Assembly: GCA_025934395.1 (NCBI GenBank)
Contig: JAICYC010000004.1
Span: forward strand, 22,905 to 86,904
Direction of reading: 5' to 3'
Length of the DNA stretch: 64,000 nucleotides
Origin: Solirubrobacteraceae bacterium
GTDB lineage: Bacteria; Actinomycetota; Thermoleophilia; Solirubrobacterales; Solirubrobacteraceae
Shown here: positions 1-8,527 of the stretch, piece by piece
How the letters are laid out: every line of letters begins with the position of its first letter
Position numbering within the stretch: the stretch's first letter is position 1
Program-made: the position numbers and the translations under genes
Notes under the pieces: model-generated
The model's input: the letters and a program-made list of their open reading frames with translations, nothing else
The model's database searches: none
What the model was told of the DNA's origin: nothing

Positions 1-1044
1 ACGCTCTACGGCCACCTCGGCGACGGCACCGTGCTGTTCGACGTCACCGAAGGCGGAAACGGCCTGTGTGCGGGCGAACCGGCGTCGGTGTGCGGGCACC
101 CCGACAGCGAACTCGATGGCACCTTCGACTGCGAAGGCACGAGCGCGTGCAACGCTCGGCCGGGGGTGGACGGCCCGTCGGGCGTCGGCGCTCCCGTAGG
201 GCTGACCGCGTTCAAACCCGCGTTCCCCACCGCCGTGGTCACCCCGCCCCCGTTCACGGTGGCCGGCCTCCCCGCCGTGTTCAGCTCGAGCGCATCCACC
301 GACCCCTACCCGGGCGGGACGCTCGCGGGATGGACGTGGAGCTTCGGCGACGGGACCGGGCTCCTCGCCACGCCGGCGCCCACGCACACGTACGCCGCCC
401 CCGGGAACTACACGGTCGAGCTCACGGTCCACGACGCCCTGGGCCTGTCGAGCTCCACCGCGGAACTGCCGCTGCACGTGATCACCGAAGCCGAAGGGCG
501 CGCCCGCCGGGAACAGGAAGCGGCAGCGCTGGCAGCCGCCGAAGAAGCACGGCGCAACGCCGAAGCCGCCGCCAGGGCAAGCGCGGAACAGCAAGCCGCA
601 GCCAGGCTCCGCGCCGAACTCGAAGCGGCGGCGCTCCAGGCCTCGCAGCACGGCGTCTCCCCGTTCAAGGCCGGACCGCCCGCTGCGCGGATCCTCGGAA
701 GCTCGGTCCGCGTCACGCCGGCCGGCGCGTTCAAGCTCCACATCGCATGTCCGGCGGGGGGCGGCGCATGCGCCGGCACCGTCACCCTGAAGAGCACCAC
801 CGGCGGGTCGCGAAAGGGCTCCGGGCACACGGTCGTCACGCTCGCCACCGCTCGGTTCCGTGTCGCTGCCGGCCGCACCGCGACCGTGACGATGCACCTG
901 GTCGGCCGAAGCCGGGCGAAGCTCGCCCGCGCGCGCCTGCTGCGAGCCCGCGGGACGGTCTCGACGCGCGACACTGCTGGTGCGAGCGCCACCACGCATG
1001 CGCTGCTGACGCTGCGCCCCGCGCGCGCCCGGCGGCGCGGCTGA
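1..1044 (+). CDS. Secreted S53/S8-like peptidase C-terminus with PKD domain (5' partial)
   Basis: The reading frame is open from base 1, so the gene starts before the window; 347 residues are visible. The first ~75 residues resemble the end of a sedolisin-type (S53) or subtilase catalytic domain: FDVTEGGNG, several paired Cys, then DGPSGVGAPVG. A PKD domain follows (about residues 80-155) with the WSFGDG and HTYAAPGNYTVELTV signatures. Next is an Ala/Glu/Arg-rich coiled-coil-like stretch (about 160-210) and a final beta-rich domain of about 120 residues ending in a basic tail. The catalytic Ser and any signal peptide would lie upstream. Extracellular proteolysis is the likely role; the peptidase family assignment rests on a short region and is moderate. 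Confidence 0.72.
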   Translation, partial: TLYGHLGDGTVLFDVTEGGNGLCAGEPASVCGHPDSELDGTFDCEGTSACNARPGVDGPSGVGAPVGLTAFKPAFPTAVVTPPPFTVAGLPAVFSSSASTDPYPGGTLAGWTWSFGDGTGLLATPAPTHTYAAPGNYTVELTVHDALGLSSSTAELPLHVITEAEGRARREQEAAALAAAEEARRNAEAAARASAEQQAAARLRAELEAAALQASQHGVSPFKAGPPAARILGSSVRVTPAGAFKLHIACPAGGGACAGTVTLKSTTGGSRKGSGHTVVTLATARFRVAAGRTATVTMHLVGRSRAKLARARLLRARGTVSTRDTAGASATTHALLTLRPARARRRG

Positions 1045-1092
1045 GCGAGCGGCAGGTCCTCGCCCGCCGCGCGCCCAACGCACGCCCGTGCC

Positions 1093-1098
1093 TAGACT
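1093..1098 (+). promoter_or_regulatory. -10 box of def (TAGACT), leaderless
   Basis: TAGACT ends 9 nt before the def ATG. There is no Shine-Dalgarno sequence, so the transcript probably starts at or within about 3 nt of the start codon. No clear -35 is visible. Confidence 0.5.
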
Positions 1099-1107
1099 CA
1101 GGGCTGC

Positions 1108-1782
1108 ATGAGCGACGCGAGCGAGGCCACCCAGCAGCGCACGGCGCCAGATCACGAGGGCGCGGTCGCGGAGGCCGCGACCGAGGAGCAGCGCGCGGGC
1201 TTCGAGGTCGAGGAGGCCGAGGACCGCCCGCCGGTCGAGGAGCTCGATCCCGAGACGCGAGCCAGGCGCGACGCCGCGCTGCGCCTCGTGCGCAAGTTCG
1301 GCGATCCCGTGCTGCGCTCCAAGGCGGTCCCCGTCGAGCGCTTCGACGAGCGGCTCGCGCAGGAGGCCGAGCGGATGGGCGAGCTGATGCAGGACGCCCT
1401 CGGGGTGGGGCTCGCCGCGACCCAGGTGGGCGTGCTGCACCGGGTGCTCGTCTACAAGGCCCACGAGGAGGATCCCGTGACGGTGCTGGTCAACCCGGTG
1501 ATCGAATGGAGCAGCGAGGAGCGCGAGACCGCCTCGGAGGGCTGCCTGAGCCTGCCGGGCGTGAGCGTCGAGGTGGAGCGTGCCGCCTCCGTTCGCGTGA
1601 GCGCCGTGGACGCCACCGGCGCGCCGCTGGAGGTCGAGGCGGAGGGCCTGCCCGCGCGCATCATCCAGCACGAGGTCGATCACCTCGACGGCGTGCTGAT
1701 CCTCGACCGCATCAGCCGCGCGGAGCGCAAGGAGGCGATGCGGGCGATGCGTGAAGCGCAGGAGGCGGCCGCCGCCGAGTAG
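1108..1782 (+). CDS. def: Peptide deformylase
   Basis: Removes the formyl group from the N-terminal methionine of new proteins at the ribosome. All three family motifs are present: GVGLAATQ (G99-Q106), EGCLSLPG (metal ligand C146) and HEVDH (ligands H188 and H192, catalytic E189). At 224 residues it is longer than usual because of about 70 extra N-terminal residues, the first ~50 acidic and low in complexity. The ATG at 1108 is supported by the -10 box just upstream. fmt, which adds the same formyl group to initiator tRNA, follows after 15 bp. Certain as a deformylase. Confidence 0.96.
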   Translation: MSDASEATQQRTAPDHEGAVAEAATEEQRAGFEVEEAEDRPPVEELDPETRARRDAALRLVRKFGDPVLRSKAVPVERFDERLAQEAERMGELMQDALGVGLAATQVGVLHRVLVYKAHEEDPVTVLVNPVIEWSSEERETASEGCLSLPGVSVEVERAASVRVSAVDATGAPLEVEAEGLPARIIQHEVDHLDGVLILDRISRAERKEAMRAMREAQEAAAAE

Positions 1783-1797
1783 CGGCCGGGCCGCGCT

Positions 1798-2730
1798 TTG
1801 GCGATCCTCTTCCTGGGCACGTCCGAGTTCGCCGCGACCGTGCTCGCGCGGCTCGCCGCGGACGAGCGCGCGCGCCCGGCCCTGGTGATCACCCGGCCGG
1901 ACCGGCCCAGCGGCCGCGGCAGGCGCCTGCGACCGCCCCCGGTCGCCGACCGCGCCCGCGAGCTCGGCCTCGCGCTGGAGCAGCCCGCCGACGTCAACGG
2001 ACCCGAGGCGCGCGAGGCGATCGCCGGCGCGGGCGGGGAGGCGGGCGCGGGGGCGGCCACGGGCGCGAGCTCACAGACGATCGTCGTGTGCGCGTTCGGC
2101 GCGCTGATCCGCGAGCCCCTTCTGAGCGAGCACGAGCTCGTCAACGTGCATCCTTCGCTGCTGCCGCGCTGGCGCGGCGCAGCGCCGGTCGAGCGCGCGC
2201 TGATCGCCGGCGACCAGCGCACCGGCGTCTCGATCATGCGCCTCACCGCCGGGCTGGACAGCGGGCCCGTGTTCCTCCGGCGTGCGGAGCCGATCGGCCC
2301 CGAGGACACCTACGGCTCGCTCGCCGCGCGTCTGGCGGAGGTCTCCGGCGAGCTGCTCCTGACGGTGCTGCGCGAGCGCCCCGACCCCGTCGAGCAGCCC
2401 GAGGAAGGGGTGACCTACGCGGAGAAGATCACCGCCGAGGACAGGCTGCTGGACCCGACGCGGCCCGCAGCCGAGCTCGAGCGGACGGTGCGGGCGCTGA
2501 CGCCGCACATCGGCGCCCGCGTCGCGCTCCCGGACGGCGAGCTGATCGGGGTGGCTCGCGCCGCGCTCGCGCCCGACGGCGACGGCGTCGAGCGAGGCGT
2601 GCACGCGCGCGACGGGCGGCTGCTGCTCGGTGCCCGCGCCGGTGCGCTGGAGCTGTTGCGCGTGAAGCCCGCGGGCGGGCGCGAGATGGATGCGGCCGAC
2701 TACCTGCGCGGACGCGGCGGGCGGCTGTAG
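1798..2730 (+). CDS. fmt: Methionyl-tRNA formyltransferase
   Basis: Formylates initiator Met-tRNA using 10-formyltetrahydrofolate. The start is TTG (TTGGCGATCCTC), giving the conserved N-terminus ILFLGTSEFA. Catalytic N116 and H118 sit in NVHPSLLPRWRGAAPVE and D154 in GLDSGPVF. The C-terminal tRNA-binding OB domain is present. A Gly/Ala-rich insert lies around residues 77-92. Length (310) is normal. It forms a def-fmt unit. Its 3' end overlaps the convergent oxidase gene by 31 bp. Confidence 0.95.
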   Translation: MAILFLGTSEFAATVLARLAADERARPALVITRPDRPSGRGRRLRPPPVADRARELGLALEQPADVNGPEAREAIAGAGGEAGAGAATGASSQTIVVCAFGALIREPLLSEHELVNVHPSLLPRWRGAAPVERALIAGDQRTGVSIMRLTAGLDSGPVFLRRAEPIGPEDTYGSLAARLAEVSGELLLTVLRERPDPVEQPEEGVTYAEKITAEDRLLDPTRPAAELERTVRALTPHIGARVALPDGELIGVARAALAPDGDGVERGVHARDGRLLLGARAGALELLRVKPAGGREMDAADYLRGRGGRL

Positions 2731-3404
2731 CCGCTCACGTACGGGGGCACCTGCACGCCGTCGGCCAGCCGCTCGTCGGGGACCGGCGCGCCCGTGTGCG
2801 TGGCGAGCGGGATCACGCCCGCCCACGCGGGCAGCGCGTAGTCCTCCTCGTCGTCGAGCGGCCCTCCGGTTCGGACCTTCGCCGAGGCCTCGTCGATCGG
2901 CAGCGCGAGGATCGCGGTCGCACGGAGCTCCTTGACGCTCGGCGGGCGCACGTCCGCCCAGCGTCCCGGGACGATGTGCTCGACGATCGTCTCCGCGGCG
3001 TGCAGCTGCTCGTCGTGGTCCTCCACGAGCCTCGCCGTGCCGAGCAGCATCGCCGAGCGGTAGTTGGCGGAGTGGTGCATCGCCGAGCGCGCGAGCACGA
3101 GACCGTCGATCAGCGACACGGTCAGACACGCCGGCGCGCCGCCCGCGAGCGTCTCCAGGGTGCGGCTCGCCGCCGATCCGTGGCAGTACACGAGGTCCTC
3201 CGAGCGAGCGTGCAGGGTGGGCACCACGAACGGCTGGCCGTGCTCGTCGGCGATCCCGAGGTGCGCGATCAGCGCCTCGTCGAGGATCGCGTCGATCAGC
3301 TCGCGCTCGTAGCTGCCGCGTTCGCGCTTGCGGCGCAGGCGCACGCGGTCGCTGCGCGGCGGTGCGGCGGACTCCGGGGACTTCGCGGTGGGCTGGCTCG
3401 ACAC
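2700..3404 (-). CDS. Pyridoxamine 5'-phosphate oxidase family protein
   Basis: A 234-residue protein of the FMN-binding split-barrel type; the span SYERELIDAILDEALIAHLG then GQPFVVPTLHAR and the ANYRSAMLLGTARLVED region fit this family. The start chosen is GTG at 3404, preceded by a strong GGGAGG four bases upstream; the frame stays open further but that part runs through the divergent promoter and regulator. The C-terminus overlaps the fmt 3' end. It lies divergent to a MocR-type regulator, a very common pairing, so it is probably that regulator's target. The substrate is unknown; a true PdxH role is not shown. Confidence 0.85.
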   Translation of the reverse strand: MSSQPTAKSPESAAPPRSDRVRLRRKRERGSYERELIDAILDEALIAHLGIADEHGQPFVVPTLHARSEDLVYCHGSAASRTLETLAGGAPACLTVSLIDGLVLARSAMHHSANYRSAMLLGTARLVEDHDEQLHAAETIVEHIVPGRWADVRPPSVKELRATAILALPIDEASAKVRTGGPLDDEEDYALPAWAGVIPLATHTGAPVPDERLADGVQVPPYVSGYSRPPRPRR

Positions 3405-3417
3405 ACGACCTCCCAAT

Positions 3418-3457
3418 CTGTAACAGTACAGATCGATGACTGAACTGACACAGTACA
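3418..3457. promoter_or_regulatory. Candidate MocR operator with overlapping divergent promoters
   Basis: Two 13-mers in direct orientation, CTGTAACAGTACA (3418-3430) and CTGACACAGTACA (3445-3457), match at 11 of 13 positions and sit 27 bp apart. Both contain ACAGTACA. The first copy covers a likely minus-strand -10 (TACTGT); the second lies inside codons 4-8 of the regulator gene. Direct repeats are typical of MocR/PdxR binding sites. Confidence 0.5.
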
Positions 3458-4767
3458 CGATCCGCGCGCGGAGCGCATCCGAGCTGGTCCAGAGCGTCGA
3501 GGCGGGCCTCGCGCGCGGCGAGCTCACGCCGGGGCAGCGGCTGCCCTCGGTGCGGGCCCTCGCGTCGGAGCTGGGCGTCAGCCCGGTCACGGTGGCGGCC
3601 GGCCTCGCCGAGCTGCGGCGACGCGGCGTGGTCGTCACCGAGCCACGCCGGGGCACGCGGATCGGGTCCGGGCCGCCGATCGGCTCGCTGCGCGCGCCGC
3701 TGCCCGTTCCCCCGGGCGCCCGCGACCTGTCGCGGGGCAACCCCGATCCGACGCTGCTTCCCGACCTGCACGCCGCCCTGGCGCGGATGCCCGCACCGCA
3801 CCGCCTCTACGGCGAGCGTCCCACGCTCCCGCAGCTCGAGACGCTCGCGCGCGAGCAGCTGCTCGCTGATCGGATCCCGGCCGGCCCGGTGTGCGTCGTC
3901 AGCGGCGCGCTCGACGGGATCGAGCGCGTGCTCCAGGCCCACCTGCGCCCCGGCGATCGCGTGGCGGTGGAGAGCCCGGGCTACGCAGCGCTCTACGACC
4001 TGCTCCGCGCGCCCGGGCTCGTGCTGGAGCCCGTCGCGATCGACGAGCGCGGGATGCTCCCCGGCTCGCTCCTGTCCGCGGTGGAGCGCGGCGCGAGCGC
4101 GGTCGTGATCACACCACGGGGGCAGAACCCGACCGGCGCCGCGCTCGACGAGGCCCGGGCACGGCAGCTGCGCGACGCGCTCGCCGTCACCCCGCGCGTG
4201 CTCGTGATCGAGGACGACCACCTCGGCGCGGTCGCGGGCACCGACCTGCACAGCGCGATCCCCGGGCGCTCCCGCTGGGCGGCCACGCGCTCGGTGGCGA
4301 AGGCGCTCGGGCCCGACCTGCGGCTCGCGGTCCTCACCGGAGACGAGCAGACGGTCGCGCGCGTCCAGGGGCGCCAGCAGTGCGGCCCCGGCTGGGTCAG
4401 CCACCTCCTGCAGTCCGTCGTGCTCGAGCTGTGGCGCGACCCCGCTCTGGAGGCGAGGATCGCCGCGGCGCGCGCGACCTACAGCGCCCGCCGCGAGAGC
4501 CTGCTGGCCGCGCTCGCGCGCCGGGGCGTCGCCGCGTACGGCCGCTCGGGGTTGAACGTGTGGGTGCCGGTCCGCGACGAAGCCGGCGTGATGGGCGCGC
4601 TGCTCGCGCGCGGCTGGGTGGTCGCGCCCGGCGCCCCCTACCGGCTCGGTCCCGAGCCCTCCGCCGTGCGCGTCACGATCGCGACGCTCACCGAGGACGA
4701 GGGAGAGCAGCTCGCCGAGGACCTGCAGGCGGCGCTGGCCCCGCACGCGTGGGCGCGCAGCGGCTGA
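3436..4767 (+). CDS. MocR-type transcriptional regulator (GntR wHTH + aminotransferase fold)
   Basis: 443 residues. The N-terminal ~75 residues form a GntR winged helix (LTPGQRLPSVRALASELGVS). After a short linker comes a class I aminotransferase-like domain: GNPDPTLLPD, the NPTGA motif, DDHLGAV, and the PLP-binding lysine K289 in RSVAKALGPDLRLA. Such proteins sense PLP or a related amine and usually control a divergent gene. Here the neighbour is an FMN oxidase of the pyridoxamine oxidase family with a shared 31-bp gap that carries repeat elements. Enzymatic activity is not expected but not excluded. Confidence 0.92.
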   Translation: MTELTQYTIRARSASELVQSVEAGLARGELTPGQRLPSVRALASELGVSPVTVAAGLAELRRRGVVVTEPRRGTRIGSGPPIGSLRAPLPVPPGARDLSRGNPDPTLLPDLHAALARMPAPHRLYGERPTLPQLETLAREQLLADRIPAGPVCVVSGALDGIERVLQAHLRPGDRVAVESPGYAALYDLLRAPGLVLEPVAIDERGMLPGSLLSAVERGASAVVITPRGQNPTGAALDEARARQLRDALAVTPRVLVIEDDHLGAVAGTDLHSAIPGRSRWAATRSVAKALGPDLRLAVLTGDEQTVARVQGRQQCGPGWVSHLLQSVVLELWRDPALEARIAAARATYSARRESLLAALARRGVAAYGRSGLNVWVPVRDEAGVMGALLARGWVVAPGAPYRLGPEPSAVRVTIATLTEDEGEQLAEDLQAALAPHAWARSG

Positions 4768-4769
4768 CG

Positions 4770-6143
4770 ATGGCCGGCGCCGCGCGAGCACCGTCGTCGA
4801 ACGCACCCGCCCCCGCGAGGCGCTGCGCCTACGGCGTGATCCGCGACGTGTTCGAGCACGGAGCGCGCTGTGAGGATGCCCTGCGGGCGCGCGCCCGTGA
4901 GCTCGAGCTCGACGAGCGCGACCGCGCGCTCGCGATGCGGCTCTCCTACGGCGCGGTGCAGCGCAGGGCGACGCTCGACCACTTCATCGCGCGCCTGGCC
5001 GGGCGGCCCGCCGACCGCCTCGACGCGCCGTTGCTCGCCGCGCTGCGGCTGGGTCTCCACGAGCAGCTCTACACCTCCGGGGCCCCCGACTACGCGGTCG
5101 TCGCCGACGCGGTGCAGCTCGCCAAGCAGAGCGCGCGCGCAGGGCACGGGCTCGTCAACGCGGTGCTGCGCCGCGCAGCGCGCGAGGGGGGCGCAGCGCT
5201 GCTCCAGGAGCTGAGCGACGACACCCCCGACCGCGCCGCGCTGATGCACTCGCACCCGGAGTGGATCGCGAAGCTGCTGTGGGACGAGCTCGGCGCCGAG
5301 GACGCCCGTGCGCTGATGGCCGCCGACAACGAGGCCGGCGAGGTCGCGCTGCGTGCCAACACGCTCCTGCTCGACGCCGCTTCGCTCGCGGCCTCGCTGC
5401 CGGTCCCCACGCGCCTGGACCCCTCGCTGCCCGAGGCGGTCGTGCTCGACGGGCCGTTCGACGCACATGGCTCCCCGCAGTGGGAGCGCGGCGAGTTCGT
5501 CGCCCAGTCGCGCGCCGCGATGCTCCCCGCGCGCGCCCTGGACCCGCAGCCCGGCGAGCGGGTACTCGACCTGTGCGCCGCGCCCGGCGGCAAGACCACG
5601 CATCTCGCCGCGCTGATGGGCGGCGAAGGCGTCGTCGTCGCGGTCGAGCAGGACGCCGTCCGCGCCGACGGCCTCGTGCGCACCGCCGAGCGGCTGCGCG
5701 CGCCCGCGGTGAGCGTCGAGGTCGCCGATGCGCGCGTGCCCCGTGCCGGCGGCGCGCTGTTCGATCGCGTGCTGGTCGACCCGCCCTGCTCCGGGCTCGG
5801 GACGCTGCAGTTCCGGCCGGACCTCCGCTGGCGCCTGACCGCGGAGCGGCCGCGCCAGCTCGCATCCCAGCAGGCCCGGATCCTCGCTACCGGGGCGGAT
5901 GCGCTACGTCCGGGAGGCGTGCTTGTCTACTCTACCTGCACGATCTCAACCATCGAGAATGAGCGCCTCATCTCTGCCTTCATCGACTCACGACGTGACT
6001 TCCAGATCGAGGATCTCGCCGCCGCGCCGCTGCTGACCGGGCCGCTCCCCGCGGCCTCCGCCTCGCGCGGGTTCCTGCAGACGCTCCCACACCGAGACCG
6101 CACCGCAGGCTTCTTCGTCGCGCGGCTGAGACGAGCAGCGTGA
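4770..6143 (+). CDS. rsmB: 16S rRNA (cytosine-967-C5) methyltransferase
   Basis: 457 residues. The N-terminal NusB-like RNA-binding domain spans about 15-150. The Rossmann methyltransferase domain follows, with the SAM motif LCAAPGGKTTHLAAL and the two RCMT cysteines: C340 in DPPCSGLGTL and C390 in YSTCTISTIENE. It methylates C967 of 16S rRNA using SAM. The ATG at 4770 is two bases after the upstream stop codon. Placement after def-fmt matches many bacteria. Confidence 0.94.
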   Translation: MAGAARAPSSNAPAPARRCAYGVIRDVFEHGARCEDALRARARELELDERDRALAMRLSYGAVQRRATLDHFIARLAGRPADRLDAPLLAALRLGLHEQLYTSGAPDYAVVADAVQLAKQSARAGHGLVNAVLRRAAREGGAALLQELSDDTPDRAALMHSHPEWIAKLLWDELGAEDARALMAADNEAGEVALRANTLLLDAASLAASLPVPTRLDPSLPEAVVLDGPFDAHGSPQWERGEFVAQSRAAMLPARALDPQPGERVLDLCAAPGGKTTHLAALMGGEGVVVAVEQDAVRADGLVRTAERLRAPAVSVEVADARVPRAGGALFDRVLVDPPCSGLGTLQFRPDLRWRLTAERPRQLASQQARILATGADALRPGGVLVYSTCTISTIENERLISAFIDSRRDFQIEDLAAAPLLTGPLPAASASRGFLQTLPHRDRTAGFFVARLRRAA

Positions 6144-6409
6144 GCAGCGAGCCCGACACGGCCGGCTCCCCCGAGGAGCGGCCCACGCGCACCGCGATCG
6201 AGCTCGGGCCCCAGTGCCCCAACTGCCGAGAGCCGTGGCTGCGCCCCACGAACCTCCCCGGGCGCTACCGCTGCGTGTACTGCCTGCACCGCTTCGAGCT
6301 CACATCCGTGTGCCCCAACTGTGGCGAGCACTCCACGATCGTGAGGATGTCCTCGACCGCGATCCTGAAGTGCAACAACTGTGGGGATTCCATGCTGCAG
6401 GCCGTATGA
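6140..6409 (+). CDS. Small double zinc-ribbon protein
   Basis: 89 residues, starting at a GTG that overlaps the rsmB stop by 4 bp and ending in an ATGA overlap with rpe. After a polar N-terminus come two zinc-ribbon units: CPNC with CVYC, and CPNC with CNNC. The layout recalls YfgJ-type zinc-ribbon proteins, but I cannot name it. Tight coupling to rsmB and rpe suggests co-translation. It may bind RNA or a partner protein. Confidence 0.8.
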   Translation: MSSEPDTAGSPEERPTRTAIELGPQCPNCREPWLRPTNLPGRYRCVYCLHRFELTSVCPNCGEHSTIVRMSSTAILKCNNCGDSMLQAV

Positions 6410-7083
6410 GCGGCCTCCTCAACCAGATCCACGTCGAGCCGTCGATCCTCTCGGCGGACTTCGGGCGGCTTCGGGAGCAGGTGGGGGAGGTGATCGCGGC
6501 GGGGGCGCGCGTTATCCATGTGGACGTGATGGATGGGCACTTCGTGCCGCCGATCACGATCGGGCCGCTGGTGGTCGAGGCGCTCGCGGGGCAGGTGGGC
6601 GAGGCGGGCGGCATGCTCGACGTCCATCTGATGATCGAGCGGCCCGAGCGCCACGTGGCCGACTTCGTGAGCGCGGGCGCGGCGCTGGTGACGTTCCACG
6701 CGGAGGCCACGCCGCACGCCGCGTACACGGCCGAGATCGTTCGGGAGGCGGGCGCTCGGGTGGGCGTGGCGATCAACCCGGCAACCCCGCCCAACGTGTT
6801 CGCAGAGCTCGGCGAGGCGATCGACCTTGCCCTGTGCATGACCGTGAACCCGGGGTGGGGAGGCCAGGCGTTCATCGAGCGCTCGGTGTCGAAGCTGCCC
6901 GGCGTGCGGGAGGCGGCGGCGGAGGGGGTCGCGATCCAGGTGGACGGCGGGATCGATCCGCGCACCGCGCCACGCTGCCGCGGCGCCGGCGCGAACCTGT
7001 TCGTGGCCGGATCGGCGGTGTTCGGGGCCGCGGACCCCGGAGAGGCCTACGCCGCGATCGTGCGTTCGCTGCAGGGCGACTGA
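6406..7083 (+). CDS. rpe: Ribulose-phosphate 3-epimerase
   Basis: 225-residue TIM barrel that interconverts ribulose 5-phosphate and xylulose 5-phosphate in the pentose phosphate pathway. Signature motifs are present: PSILSADF at the N-terminus, HVDVMDGHFVPPITIGP, DVHLMI, MTVNPGWGGQ and QVDGGI with the phosphate-binding ANLFVAGSAVF. The start overlaps the zinc-ribbon stop by 4 bp. Ribulose 5-phosphate is also the substrate of RibB further downstream. Confidence 0.95.
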   Translation: MSGLLNQIHVEPSILSADFGRLREQVGEVIAAGARVIHVDVMDGHFVPPITIGPLVVEALAGQVGEAGGMLDVHLMIERPERHVADFVSAGAALVTFHAEATPHAAYTAEIVREAGARVGVAINPATPPNVFAELGEAIDLALCMTVNPGWGGQAFIERSVSKLPGVREAAAEGVAIQVDGGIDPRTAPRCRGAGANLFVAGSAVFGAADPGEAYAAIVRSLQGD

Positions 7084-7105
7084 AGGCCGCGCCCCGGCGG
7101 GAGGC

Positions 7106-8527
7106 TCAGGCGCGCGCGGCGACCGCCGCGGACCCCTGCCGGTACACCGCCGTCAGCGCGAGCGCGAGCAGCGCCGTGGCGCCCGCGTAGCCGACCTCGG
7201 CGCGCAGCAGCTGGTTGTGGATCGCGGGGGTGAACATCCACCCGACGAACGCCGCCGCCGCGACCAGCCAGCACGTGGCGGCCGCTCGCGCGCGGTTTCG
7301 CGCGAGCGCAGCCTGGTTGAGCGCGCCCGAGACGAGGTGCAGCCCCATGCCCGCCCCGATCAGCACGAGCCCGGCGCGGCCGTAGAGGAAGTGCTGGCCG
7401 AACAGCACGTGGCGCAGCGCGAACGGCCCCACGACGAGCAGGCCCGCCATCACGACCGCCGTGAACGCCGCGATCGCGAGCACCGTGGTGCGCACGGCGC
7501 GGGCGAACGCGTCGTGGCCCGCGGTCGCCTCGAGGCCGGTGAGGTGCGGGAGCAGCGACGTCTGGATCGCCTGGAAGAGCTGCAACGGCGCGCGGGCGAT
7601 CAGCAGGACGTTGAACACGATCCCGGCGAGCGCGCGATCGTTGGCCGTGGCGTCCACCGTCAGCACCGCAGCGTTGAGCAGCGCCTGCTCGGAGAGCATG
7701 ATCCCCGAGACCCAGATCGCGAAGCCGCCGCCGCGACGCAGCGACAGCTCGTCGTGCGCGGCCGCCTCCTGCACACCCTCGGTGGCCGGCCCGGCGAGCG
7801 CGGCGTCCGCCTCGTCGACGGTGATAGGGCCGCGGCCGAGGTCGCGTGCCTCCTCCTGCGGCGCCCCCGCGAGCGCGCCGCGCTTGAGGAACGCGGCCGG
7901 CACGACGAGCAGCGACACGAACGGCGCGGCGGCGATCCCGAGCGCGACGGCGGTCTCGCCGCCGGCGATGTCGACCGCAACCGCCAGCGCGAAGCACAGC
8001 CGCGAGACGGACTCCATCAGAACGAGCCCGCCGAACAGCCCGAAGCGTTCGTGGCCCGCGAGCCATCCGCGCGCGAAGTAGCTCGCCGCGTAGGCGAGCG
8101 TGCCGACAACGAGCACCACGTACAGCGCGTTGGCCCCTTCGAAGACGCCGTGCTCGATGCGGTCGTGCAGCGCGAGCGCCACCGCGAGGAACACGAGCGC
8201 GAACGCTCCCTGGATCAGCATCGGCACCCGCACCGAGTGGGCTTCCGCGCCGCGGGCCCGCCGCTCCGCGATCGTCCGCGAGAGCAGCTGTTCGATCGGG
8301 CGGTAGATCACCGAGATGATCACGAACATCACCGACCACAGGACGTCGATCCGCTTCGCCGCCGAGCCCGGCAGCACGTGGCTCGCGATCGAGAAGTACG
8401 CGAACGTGAGGACGCCGGTGGAGGCGATCCCCACCGAGAGGATGCCCGCGCCGCGCCGGTAGGAGCGAGCGGGCGACTTCTCAGAGGCGGACAAGCAACA
8501 TCGTCCAGGGGAACGGCGAGCGCGCAT
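7106..8527 (-). CDS. Polysaccharide flippase-like membrane protein
   Basis: About 473 residues with roughly twelve hydrophobic segments, beginning GILSVGIASTGVLTFAYFSIASHVL, as in Wzx/MATE-like lipid-linked sugar exporters. A polar insert of about 60 residues lies mid-protein (around 215-275). It is the last gene of a minus-strand operon after a GT2 glycosyltransferase and a methyltransferase. The start is uncertain: ATG 8527 overlaps the upstream gene by 47 bp; TTG 8494 would overlap by only 14 bp. The transported molecule is unknown. Confidence 0.8.
   Translation of the reverse strand: MRARRSPGRCCLSASEKSPARSYRRGAGILSVGIASTGVLTFAYFSIASHVLPGSAAKRIDVLWSVMFVIISVIYRPIEQLLSRTIAERRARGAEAHSVRVPMLIQGAFALVFLAVALALHDRIEHGVFEGANALYVVLVVGTLAYAASYFARGWLAGHERFGLFGGLVLMESVSRLCFALAVAVDIAGGETAVALGIAAAPFVSLLVVPAAFLKRGALAGAPQEEARDLGRGPITVDEADAALAGPATEGVQEAAAHDELSLRRGGGFAIWVSGIMLSEQALLNAAVLTVDATANDRALAGIVFNVLLIARAPLQLFQAIQTSLLPHLTGLEATAGHDAFARAVRTTVLAIAAFTAVVMAGLLVVGPFALRHVLFGQHFLYGRAGLVLIGAGMGLHLVSGALNQAALARNRARAAATCWLVAAAAFVGWMFTPAIHNQLLRAEVGYAGATALLALALTAVYRQGSAAVAARA

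Noticed and set aside
2071..4806. Very long minus-strand open frame across fmt, the oxidase and the regulator
   Set aside because: Its Arg/Ala/Pro-rich translation has no domain and is the mirror of real genes; such frames are common in DNA of this GC content.
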